NCBI GenBank assembly: GCA_907165135.1
Contig: OU015568.1
Location: 12,966,501-13,030,500, forward strand
From: Oikopleura dioica
Lineage: Eukaryota > Chordata > Appendicularia > Copelata > Oikopleuridae
Length of the DNA: 64,000 bases
Direction of reading: 5' to 3'
In this document: positions 53,583-64,000 of the stretch, piece after piece
Layout of the letters: the number at the start of each line of letters is the position of its first letter
How positions within the stretch are numbered: position 1 is the stretch's first letter
Notes under the pieces: model-generated
The model's database searches: none
Told to the model about the DNA's origin: nothing
The model's input: the letters and a program-made list of their open reading frames with translations, nothing else
Translations under genes and position numbers: made by a program

Positions 53583-56500
53583 TTAATTTTCGTCCTCAGA
53601 CTCGCCAGAATCCGCGTTTGAAGAGACCGCTGAAGAGTCATCTGAATCATACATGATGCCCGGCTTTTGAATTGGAACGTAATGAGTTTTCGAGTTTTCC
53701 TCGATTTTCAGCAGCTAAAAGTAGTACTTAATTGAATGGATGCTCGGAAGAGAGCTCATTACCAAAATAGCAGTATGAATATGAGAGCGCTTTGCAGGTA
53801 AACGATGGCAAGGGTACCAGCCCCAAACGATGACGCCTTTCATTCCATTTTTGGGGCGCCAATCGCCCCACGAACGAGCCCCACCGCAATTTCTCCACTC
53901 GGTCTTTTCCCAGTGAACGAATTGAGGACCGCCACGACGGAAGCCGTCCAAATTTGATAACACTAAAAATTGTTGGTCGACAAAATGGATTCTTTTTACC
54001 TTGATTGGAGTCATTAATTATGGCAGTGCGATGGAGATCGTGGTCAGAGAGCGACGACAGGGTGTCAAGTGAGCTAACTGAACCATCCAAGTTATTTTGG
54101 GCGACGTTTTCGCCAGGAGTAGACGGGATGGTGCCGACCCACGTTTGTGCAGCTTGGTTTTGCTCTGTCGTACTTGTTCTGAATTTTTTATAACAGCTTA
54201 TTGATTTATATTGACTCGAATTCAACCTTATCACGGAAGAGAGCGGAACATTTTCAGGAAGCCCGATTCCGGAATTACACGAAATGCAACTCAACAAGCA
54301 GTCCCCAATAAAGCGCAAAGTTCCTTCGTAAATTCCAGTGAAGGAAACTTCATCCCCAGCCAGTTCTTTTACAGCGTCGTGTGTTGATGTGTAAGATGTT
54401 AAAATAGGAGATACGTAACTAGGATATCCAATTGGCTAAAATGATATCAATCGAGGGTTTTGCATTGGTATTTTACCTGATCACAACTCGAGTTGATAAT
54501 GTTTCTCAAAATAGCCCTAGCGTTTTGAATTGATCCCCTCTCAGGATTTTGATTTCTCACAAATACAAGTTCCTCTTGCTGCGCCGCCCAATTTCCTCTA
54601 ACACTTTCCGAGTTGATTTTGATAATTTTGAAGCTCAACTGGCGCCGCACAAGCATCATCAATCTGTAGTCGCTGCTCTCATCTTCAGTCACAATGTGTC
54701 GAAACGAAAATAACTCTGGTTCGTTGTTCAAAACCGCTTCACGCCACTTTGGATCATTCTCGTGACAAATTACCGTCTTCCTTGCAGTTTCAATCTCTTT
54801 CCAGAGCTTGGAAAACGTGAGCTCACTGCTGGCCTCTCCAACGGTTAGTTTTCGCAACTCGTCGCTCTGTAATTTAATCGCCAGTCGTAAGGCAGGCGCA
54901 ACAATTTCATTCAATAAAGCCATGTCGTCAGTGAAAACCCACTCATCCGAAAAATCCGGCATGATGTTACCCTGGAACATTTGATAGAGCCCATTTAGGA
55001 ATATTGTCGCATCCGCAGTATTGCCAGCTTGTGACGCATTTGAGATTGCTTTTCGTCCGACAATGGACAGGGCAAAAACCAACGTTAGAAAATTCGTCGG
55101 ACATTCGGTTTCTTCAGGGTGTGTCATACTGAAACAGTGGTTTGCCCAGTGGGAATAGTGAAGCAAGAACTGGACTTTGCTGACCCCTGCTTGTGCCAGA
55201 TCGTAGTCAACATCAGTGTTGTGTGAAAATGCGACAGAAGTGACGACTTCGAAGTCAGAATCGTAATTTTCTCGATTCAGCGTCTTTATCAACTCATTTT
55301 TCGGATCCAATAGCTCGTCAAGTCTTTCGTACTTTGCCGCGAAATAAATGATGCATCTGGTGAAAGATGTCTTTACAAGTTTTCTGTAGTCATACATCCC
55401 TAGAAAATCGGTGCTAGAATCACAAATTGAATATCCAGGCATAACATAATTCTTCTGAACGACTCGCCAAGTCATCAGTAGATTCTTGAAAAAGGCGCTC
55501 AATCCGTAGACCCATTTTTGAGAACGTAGGCAGCACATGCTCCTCGCGAAGCATAAATGATTCTGAGTCGCTGGTGGTTCGTCTTCTGTAATCGCCTCGA
55601 CCTCGCGTTGTTGGCAATATGTTCCTTTGAACTCTAAGCCACGCAGTTGGAAAGATACAACACCATTTCCAAGCTCAACAATTTGAAGAAGACCGTTCAA
55701 GCTTGTAGCTGTGGATTTGGACGCCAAGATGAATACGTCCCCCTCTTTTACATTTCCAAATCTTCCAAGGGCAATATCTCCTGCGAGCTGATTTCGCAGC
55801 GATATCGCCAAATTCTCGTAGAAAATCGAATTTCTCTGGGCATTTTCATTCCTTCGTCTGTGAGTTTCAAGCTGCGACTGTAAACGCTCATCGCCCGCAG
55901 TTTTTGTTTGAAAGGTCTTTTCCCAAAAACGCAAAGGTCGGACGTAGGAGGTTAGAAAGACGCTCGCTCCGCCCAAAGGTTTTATGGGAGCAGAAGTGAT
56001 CGTGGAAATAACAGCTTGAAGATACATCCAGCCAGAGTGTGGCATGCAAATCGGCTGCGAAATTGCATGAAAGGCACTTCCCCAAGTAGATGCGCACGGC
56101 ATAATGTGTACGTAGATGAAACATAATCTTCGATATAAACCGAGCACTTTTGAGGCGACGATGTTTCCCAAAAACCATGTAACAAGAATAGGTTCTTTGA
56201 TGTCATACTTCTGAAGATCGAACACCAAGAGATATGAGCACATGAGAATGAGCCATTGATACTCGCAATCGCGGAAGAATCGACGGGAAATACTGAAGCT
56301 TATGATCGCAAGAAAAATACTTTTTCCAAAGATTGACCAGTTTACGAAATATGGAGAATCTGCCGCGCTCCAGAACTCATTCATGAAAGCAATCGGCAGA
56401 AGGAGATTTTTTATAAGGATGGTTATAAAGAATTGAAACTTGTCGAACCACATGACTGCCGCAGCAGAATTGACTTCGAACTTTTTGTATTCTGGAGTTC

Positions 56501-59450
56501 GTAAAACAGGGTGCTTGAAAATAATCCATGGATTCTGTGATCGAAGGCGAGGCAGCAAGTAATCGCATAAGAAGCCAGTTACGCTTAGGATCGCAAGAAT
56601 TACAAGATTAAAAACTGAAATTTCCAATGGACCAAGAACAACTTTCTTCATTGATTTTAGCTCATCGAAAACATTAGCAATGCCGAGCAAACATGCGATA
56701 ATGAAGATGATGCAGCCGTTAAGTATCGAGCTCTCTAGGCGATGATGAGCTGATGTAACAATCTTCTTGTCGAGTGATGATATTTTATCTTCATTCTTTT
56801 TCAATCCAAATATTCGTTTCAATGCTAAAAGATCATAGTGCGGATTTCCATTCGAAGCTCGGGAGATCACGTATGCCAAAGTAAGGCAAAGTGCAGAAGA
56901 AATTGAGAATATTCGATTGTCGAGCTCGCCTTTATTTTTCATCGAAAAGAAATTTAAAACGACAACTGGTACGACACAGCCAACTGATCGAAGGAGCACT
57001 GTTATTGAGTCTTTCAAGCTTGAAGATCCGGTTCCACCGAAGAAAGTTATCTCGACACTTTCCATCGTCCAATTGAGGAATGTGATCAACCGCGCATAAA
57101 ACCCAAGCATGAATAAAACGGGCATCAGATACGTCATCAGCTTCGATATTTCAATACAAATAGCCAAGAATTTGATGTCAACGAAGAAACATCCGTAGAG
57201 AGTCGTTCCACCTTCCAATTTGAGCGAATGTGAAACAAGGACGAGCATTATTGTCAAGAGCGATGAAAGAATGAAATAAATCGGTCGTGCAAATGCAACA
57301 GAAAACGCATATCCATGCCCAGGAGACATTACATCAGGAATGGGCGACTTGATAGTCGAGTACTGACAAGTAGCAGCCACAAGGTAAAGAATCCACTTAC
57401 TGAAGATGAAGCTTTGTTCGGGATATCTGGCAATCGCTATCGGTCGTTGAAGAGTAAGTAAGTACGATGCGAGTAATGAAATCAACCCACAAGTTATAGC
57501 CGAAACAAGAACATTTGAAAAGGAGGTGGAAATATCCAAGAGATTTGACAGGTCCTGCTTTGTATAGAATATCTTTACTGGGAGCGCTGGAATTCCAAAG
57601 AGGTTAAATTTATAGTACGTCCATTTTTTGCGTGCGAATTTTCTTACAAAGTACTTTTTCTGATCATACTTTATTTTGCGCTCGCGGCGGCGAAGAACCC
57701 GTTGAGTGACGCTTCCAGTTGTCATAGGAAGTCGATCGAGTGCCGAATACGTCAATTGAGCACGCTCAGCTCGATTGAGCATTTGCATAATTTCAGAAGT
57801 TGCCATTTGATTTGATGGGGACTCCGTAAACCCTTCAGGAAGGTCAAGATTCGGGGGAGGCGCGCCGGATGCTGATCGCTGTGAATTTCTTCCAAAATTA
57901 AATAGACCTTGGACTTGAAATGGCGTCGGTGTGTCACTTCTACTTGCTGGTCCAGTCCCAAATGTACGCCGAGATCTCAGCGAGGATGATCTGTTACTTC
58001 TCTGATCAAGACCATCAAGTGTCATTTGCGATCCTACGATTTGATTACGCGAGCTCATTGCTACTTGATTTGCAATTGTAGTCGCCAGTTCCATAGGAAT
58101 GATGGGGCTGTCCGGTCTCTTGTTCGTACCAGTTGATGATGAAAGGGAATCAGCTTTCTCTGGAAAAGGGCTGCCATTGTCAATTCTCTGGATCGTCGAC
58201 AACCCTTCTTGTGTACTACTTCCAGCCTCGCTCTGATTTTGTTCTTGATCTTTTCTCTTTGCGCGGAGGATATTGCATACTTCTTCCGAAATATCCTCAG
58301 CCGATTTGGGCGAATCGATCTTCTCGTTGTCGTAGTTCGTTACATCCACAACTGAGCTCTCCGAAAGCACGGATTTTAGTGTATTTAATCGACCCCTTCT
58401 TCCATTATACGGCCTGCTGTTCGATAAATTAGGAAGCATTTCACCTGCTTGTAGTTTCGCGTCTGAAACAGACAAACGCTCTGGGTCACTGCCCGATGCT
58501 TCTTTTCTAATTGTACAGCTAGCTGATGTAACAACTTGAGTGTTTTGAGGGTTCTGTTGAGCTTTGGGAACATGGCGGCGAATGGACTTTCGACTTGGTC
58601 GCTGTCGATGGATGATTTTTGTATTTGCTTCAATAGGAACACCGTCCACTGGTTTACTCGTACTGGTTGACGGTTCACCCTGTTCTGGGTTCAACAAAAG
58701 TGGCTCTATTTCTGTATTGGCCCGGGCATTTTCATGATCTTCGGGTTCAGATTGCGACTCCATTTTCGACCGTTTAGATCTCCGTTTTGTTGGAGTTTCT
58801 TTGTTTATTCCGTAATCGACCGATCCTGGTCTTGAAATTTTCGGCTTTCGTTCAAATTGTCGATCTGCCACTCCTTCCACCTCTGGATTTTCTCGAATCA
58901 AACAAAGACCAGCCGTTTGGGTAATCAAAGTTCCATCAACAGTTGTCGCCGCGGAGCCAGTAGGTTCATTTGCCAGATTCCACGAGGCATAAGTTATGTT
59001 GTCAAATGAGCCTGAATTCTGAGAACGAGTGGTTCCCGAGCGTCCTGAATTGCCAGTCGGTCTTGAAGGGGAGTAAAGTCTTTTGGAAAGCGCAGTGCTT
59101 CTACTTTTACTCTTTTTTGATCCAATAAATTTGTCATGAATAGCGACCCAAACCGGCGGAACCGAAGATGTCTCCAAAGTTTGAGGAGTAGATTCATTGA
59201 GAACTCTGCTGAAGAGATAACACAGATACTTGAAAATAAAGACGCTTGAAAAAGACACTCCAGTGATGATCCAAATACTTTCTGTTCGACCAAGCAAGGC
59301 GGAGAAAACAATCGGCACGACCGCGAAATGGAACCAAAGGTAGGTATGGATTACTTTGTTCACTTTCGGCGACTGGGACTCGCCTGGACTCCATCCACCA
59401 GTCAAAGAACACACGAGTGCCGATGGAAGGCGATTTCTTATTTCTGTCAT
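53583..59450 (-). CDS. PCNX: Pecanex homologue
   Basis: About 1,900 residues; one exon (59450-54447 region) holds most of the protein. N-terminus SLTGGWSPGESQSPKVNKVI with two early membrane spans, a long Ser-rich cytosolic loop (59.2-57.7 kb), many spans between 57.6 and 56.0 kb, and the conserved Pecanex C-terminal domain: VTSVAFSHNTDVDYDLAQAG, VQFLLHYSHWANHCFSMTHP, DFSDEWVFTDDMALLNEI, and later WYPCHRLPAKRSHIHTAIL. An acidic Ser tail ends ESEDEN. Pecanex is an ER protein linked to Notch signalling in Drosophila. Between CRNKL1 (170 bp) and LRATD (86 bp), same strand. Confidence 0.93.
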
Positions 59451-59620
59451 TATAATTTAAACTTCCGGTAATAGTAACAATTCATATTTTTAACAAGGAA
59501 CGACTCAGAGTCCGATTTCTGAAATGAACGAGTTTATTGAACTTTTCGTCTTCTTTTTTTTATAATTTCGCAAGGAAAATTGTGTGGCAGTAAAACTTGG
59601 GACTAACAAGGAGGAATAAA

Positions 59621-62083
59621 CTAGTCTGAGTCTGAATCTGAGTCCGAATCGGAGTCGTTCTTTTTCTTCCACTCTTTTGCCATTTTGAGCAGATTCATGT
59701 TCGGCTTGGCAACCTAAAAAAGATTGAAAATTCTCTACGGTAATGAAATACTGACCTCGTCTTCCGGGAAAATATAGTCCCAGTATTCTTCCCAACCAGC
59801 ATCTGCACCGGTATCTGTGGTGAGTTGGCGTCGTTTTTTAACTCTTCTCGGCATTTGGCTCTGAATTTTCAAGTCAAATAAAAATTTGATATTAATATAT
59901 ATCGAACCTTGACATAATTGAGGTTGGCCTCATCATCTTCAGCCTTTTCAAATGCAAGCCACTGCTCGAGAACCAAAAGCCTTTCAACCTTTTCGGCTCC
60001 AGCTTGTCGAAGAGAATCTGAAGCTTCTCGGAACACATCTCTAGCCGGATGATAATCACTAAATTTGAGATCGAGAAATGATTTTTTGGCAAAAAGCAAC
60101 CTTTCGGGATCCTTTTGATCTTGCTCGAACTTGGCAAAAGCGAGCCAAACTTTCGGATGCGAGGTTCTTTCCAGAAGTCGTCGATAGAGCGTTCGTGCGT
60201 TGTCAATTTCTTCCAGGTCGATTTCGAAGTCAATGTATGTTTTCCACAGAACTTCTGGCATGTCTAACTGAGGCTGAGTAATTGCAAGTTCGAAGATTCC
60301 TCTGAAAAGATCGATAATTCCTGCTTCAGCACTTTAAATTCTACCGTGCTCGATCAGGATCGCCGAGAATAGTCTCCAGCTCAGCAAATTTAATCCATGT
60401 GGTGCAATTCGCCGGTGCATATTCAAGGAATTTTTCGTAAAGCTTTCTGCATCGATCAAATTCTCGAAGTTGCAATTCAAGCTCGATGTATTCGCGGAAG
60501 AGCTTGTCTTTTGGGCACTTTCCGATGGCGACTCCTAAGACGCGCCGGGCGTCCATGAGATTTTTCTGGCGAACTTCGAAGTGCGCAAGATGAAGCCAAA
60601 TTTTTGAAAATGTGAACTAAGAAAATTGCCATCCCGAATCCCTGAAAATCAATTCATACCTTTTTATGGGGCAGAATCTCGAGGCAAGCTTTCCAAACTT
60701 CTCTTGTTCGCTCGATATCGCCCATTTCTGTTTCTTCAAATAACGCGTACATAATCTGAATCGTTTCTTTAATCCTTTTCTCGGGCATAAGGTTTGTTAC
60801 CCATAAATAAATGTATCTCCGCCAGTCGTTTTTGTTCGGCGACTCTGGAATATTCGCCACCGCCCGTTCGTACGTATCCCGAATCACATCAGAGTCTCCT
60901 TCAGACTCAACCATTCTCAAGTAGTCAAACCACGTGTCGTAATCTTCTGGGTCTTTGGTCAGCTGATCTTCGTACTTCTTTCTTCGCTTGTTCCAGACGA
61001 CGTCTTCGATTCCTTGCCGGCTGCCGAATCGCTTCTCGAAGGCAGAGAAATATTTGAAGATTTCTTCTTGCGCGTCTTTCGCCAAATTGTCTGAAAAATC
61101 ATATAAAATCTGCGAAAAAGGGAAAGTAATTCTTACCAAGAGCATATTTGAAAATGCACCTGCATCGTTCATACTCTCTCTGTCTCTCCTCGAACCGCGC
61201 AAAAGCAATGAACAAATCTTCAGAAAGAAACTCATCCCCATAAAATTCAATGGCTCTTTCGTATACGCCACGGGCTTGTTCAACCGCGCCAAGTCGTTCT
61301 TCCCACTTGGCGTATTTCATCCAGTTCTTGACATCCGGGTGGCAGAGGATGAATCGCTCGTACACGCCTCGGGCTCGATCATATTCCTAAAAATCCTTGT
61401 TTTCGCAGAGAAAAGAGGGAAAAATACCTTGTATCTGTATTCAAAGTTGATGTAACTGTGCCAAGCTTGTGGATCTGGCTCCCACTCCATCCATCTTTCA
61501 AAAACGGCTCGGCAGGCAGTGATATTCTGCAGAACTTCCTCCATGTAGGCATATTTGTACCAGAGCTGCTGGGCTCGGGGAAGGAGCGTTACTGCTCTGT
61601 CCCAAACGTTTCTAGCGTGGTTCACTTGCTTGTTTCTCATTTCCATTTCGGCGTAGCGGAGCCAGACTTGAATGCATCGATGATCCACGTCGATTGCTCG
61701 TTCGTATATGCTCCTGGCTCGTTCGATTTCCTTCATGTTGTCTTACGAAGAAGAAGTTGAAAATTCTAACTGACAAAGTAAGATCTACCTTCATAAGCTG
61801 CGTATTTGAACCAGTTAGACATCGTGGTCCGGTTCTTTCTGATCGAGTCTTCAAAGACCTTTCTTCTTCGCATTTTGTTGTCATCGAGTTCTTCCTGCGA
61901 AGTGATCTTCTGCTTTGGCGGCGGTGGTGCAAGTTCCAGTTCTCGCTCCTTAGCTTCTCGGAGCAGCTGTTCGGCCGTGATCTGCACCGGAGCTGGAGCC
62001 TTGTTCTTGACCTTCGACATCTTTGGCAGACGGATCCGTCCCTTGTTCAGGGACTCCTCGTCCGTTCGAGCTTGACCCTGCAT
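59621..62083 (-). CDS. CRNKL1: Crooked neck splicing factor (Clf1/CRNKL1)
   Basis: About 700 residues made of half-a-TPR (HAT) repeats. Start region with [19 protein letters not shown] and [19 protein letters not shown], then repeats such as [55 protein letters not shown] and [16 protein letters not shown]. Acidic end [14 protein letters not shown] core component of the NTC/Prp19 complex of the spliceosome. Introns of 40-50 bp. Head-to-head with the + gene at 62629, so they share the 545-bp region between. Confidence 0.95.
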
Positions 62084-62195
62084 GGTTGAAGACGATTACC
62101 TAACCACTCTATCTGAAAATACGAAAATTATCAAAAGTTGCTAGTTTTCGCAATGATAGATTTTTTTTGAAGAACTCTTTTTTTTTATCTTCGAG

Positions 62196-62203
62196 TGACG
62201 TCA
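62196..62203. promoter_or_regulatory. CREB/ATF site
   Basis: Palindromic TGACGTCA. Confidence 0.5.
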
Positions 62204-62219
62204 TAGCGCGCATTCCGAA

Positions 62220-62226
62220 TGACTCA
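62220..62226. promoter_or_regulatory. AP-1 site
   Basis: TGACTCA, 17 bp from the CRE. Confidence 0.4.
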
Positions 62227-62628
62227 TTTTGAATCATAAGTAGTCTTCAATCCAAAACTGCTAATCGATGGAAAATCACTGATTTTAAATCAGTCACTGA
62301 AAATATGGGCCTTTGGCTAAACTGAAATTGAACTATTTAATTATTGTCGTAAAAATCTTCTCATCACTCAGAAATGTGAGAATACCGCCAAAAAGGCAGG
62401 TTTTTTCTTTTGTTCTCGCTTTTTGTTTTCGCTGGACCAATATTTACGATCGTGTGGGGTGGAGAGAGCAGAGAAGCACGCAAGTTGGGTAAAAAATTGC
62501 TCATTCAGCGCATTTCTCTGGGGATTGATTAATCATTTTCCCTTTTCCCTTTCCGACTGATAAACGCCCGCGCGAAAAGAATATTCTGGTGAGCACGAGA
62601 GAGGAAGAAAAGTAGAAGGTGATTGAAA

Positions 62629-64000
62629 ATGAGTACGAAGATTGAGGTAAGAAAAAAGGAAAAGTTTTCCCTCCTTACTCCCCTCTAGCTCCTCTTTGTT
62701 ATTTAGGAGAATTTCAGCAGCCGTTCAATCGCAATTAATTATTTTTACAAGCTTAATTATTTATATTAAAGCTGCCGGAGGAGAAGTCGTCCACAACCAC
62801 ATCATCGGAAGTCACAGTCGATCAGCTCACTGCTCAATTCGACGCCCTCGTCCGCGTCGATGACCTCGATCTTCAGGTAAACAGAGTTATACTACCAATT
62901 ACTTCAATTTTTAACATTAGACTCTTACCATCAATGGTGTCGCCTACTACGCTTTAAAGAAAAAAGCCGGTCTCAAGAATCCCTCAAAGAAGCCAATTGC
63001 GCCGAAGAAAGATGTCAAGATTGAACCAAAGAAAGAAGCCCCTCCAATCGGCGGGAGGAGAGGACCAGTCAAGAAATCTGGACGCGCGAAGAAAACCGGG
63101 CCTTTCAGTATGATATGCCTTCCTTACCAGATTATAAATGTAATTAATAGTGCTGGCGGGGCCACCAGCTGCTGGAGGACTTCCCGGTATGTCTACTTTC
63201 TCCTCACCCAAATCAACCGGTAAGTTATTTTATTCGAATTCAATCTCACCCATAAATTTTAGGAAGCGACGATCTGGCATTCATTCACGACGCTGCAAAC
63301 ACGAACATTTCCTCTCCCCAATCGAGCTCGTCTTTGAATCCAACTTCGCCAAGTACCAGCGAGCTCAGCAACATTCATAACTTCGACTCCGTCACATCTG
63401 CCAACGACTTCGACGCGTTTATCGAGAATCTCGAGCCTTCTTTAAGAAGAGAAGATGTAAGACCTAACTTCCATGTTCACCTGTTAACGGAACCTTTAGT
63501 TTGTGCCTTTTGAAGAGCCGCAAGGCGATATGAAACGCCACCGAGATGTCTTCGTCGCTCAAAATGCCATCGCCAATGGTTCGAACATCGTGCTCCACGA
63601 GATTCCCGACAGTCCAACTCAAGCAGCAATCCTTCAAGAATTGAACAACCCCGGTCCCTGCTGCAAGAAACGAAGATTCGACAACCCCGACGATGAGTTG
63701 ATCTCAACGATGATGACTGACGATTTCTCCTCTTTTCATTCGTCGGAGAACCTGCTGAACGGACAACAGTCAAATGTTTCTAATCCTGTCCAATATGCAG
63801 ATTCTTCTTTGGTACCCCCGCATGAACAGTACTACTATCAAATTCCTGACAACATTCCTCATTCTGCTCCGCAATTCGAAAACCAGAATCAACAGCAGAT
63901 TCCCGAGGCTCAAGATGATGATGTCGTGCTCGAGCTTAATGAACTTACTTGTCCAATTACTGAAGCAAGAAATGTCTTCATCAAGAAAGATATTTGGGGC
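62629..64000 (+). CDS. Unknown, nuclear-looking protein, 5' part
   Basis: Partial: runs off the window. Start MSTKIE, intron 1 is 125 bp (62647-62771), further introns 62877-62920, about 63109-63150, 63223-63262 and 63457-63499. After TLTINGVAYYALKKKAGLKN comes a basic region (KKPIAPKKDVKIEPKKE, GRRGPVKKSGRAKKTG) suiting nuclear import, then Ser/Asn/Pro-rich low-complexity sequence, CCKKRRFDNPDD, and Gln-rich stretches; the last visible part (ELNELTCPITEARNVFIKKD) looks like the start of a folded domain. Transcription regulator is a guess. No splice acceptor lies just before the ATG, consistent with its own promoter. Confidence 0.7.

Larger units (their letters stand above)
62084..62628. promoter_or_regulatory. 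Divergent promoter with CRE and AP-1 sites
   Basis: 545 bp between CRNKL1 (-) and the + gene at 62629. A perfect CRE palindrome TGACGTCA (62196-62203) and an AP-1 site TGACTCA (62220-62226) lie 113-143 bp upstream of the CRNKL1 start. A G/C-richer patch (62450-62600) precedes the + gene. Sites are exact consensus; use is inferred. Confidence 0.5.

Overview
The window reads as a compact chordate nuclear genome, most likely the larvacean tunicate Oikopleura (O. dioica or a close relative). Four things point there: introns mostly of 38-60 bp; co-directional genes a few dozen to about 200 bp apart; a splice acceptor (…TTTNAG) directly before nearly every start codon, as expected for spliced-leader trans-splicing of operon transcripts; and several introns that only keep the frame if they begin GA or GG instead of GT. 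A house/tunic-type protein with a cellulose-binding-like domain fits a tunicate. All species and family calls are from reading the sequence; no database was searched.

Layout. 184-16435 (+): a run of closely packed genes: RUFY-type RUN/FYVE protein, CDC73, deoxyhypusine synthase, HOGA1, a small membrane protein, tubulin cofactor C, COX19, an SLC25A33/36 carrier, ARPC5, ABITRAM, TRMO (overlapping ABITRAM), an SGNH-hydrolase/RS-domain chimera and a small unknown gene. 16634-21006 (-): a small secreted protein and a large unknown multi-pass membrane protein whose first long intron holds two MITE-like inverted-repeat elements. 21302-22036 (+): an intronless C2H2 zinc-finger gene. 22098-28759 (-): five tightly spaced genes (two tandem lectin-like type II membrane proteins, a UIM-like/Pro-Gln-Tyr protein, an SLC25 carrier, QSOX). 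29216-33464 (+): a B4GALNT-type glycosyltransferase whose first intron contains a 2.4-kb transposon with hAT-type ends that itself carries two ORFs. 33907-35601 (+): a secreted ZP-domain protein. 35983-36554 (-): muscle-type myosin regulatory light chain. 36838-38464 (-): EGF/Thr-linker/CBM2-like secreted protein. 39253-50712 (-): a giant LRP-type receptor carrying one hAT-type element in an intron and another inside a coding exon. 50828-62083 (-): a helical-repeat protein, an LRATD protein, Pecanex and Crooked neck (CRNKL1). 62629-64000 (+): the 5' part of an unknown nuclear-looking protein.

How the parts relate. The 5' and middle blocks are mainly housekeeping genes (transcription elongation, hypusine formation, mitochondrial metabolism and assembly, cytoskeleton, tRNA modification, splicing), grouped as expected for trans-spliced operons with no obvious shared pathway. 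The accessory interest is concentrated in 20-45 kb: lineage-type secreted or surface proteins (lectin-like pair, ZP, CBM2-like) and several non-autonomous DNA transposons with clear target-site duplications. Two conserved genes (TRMO and the helical-repeat gene) show single-base frame breaks at homopolymers that are as likely to be assembly errors as real mutations.
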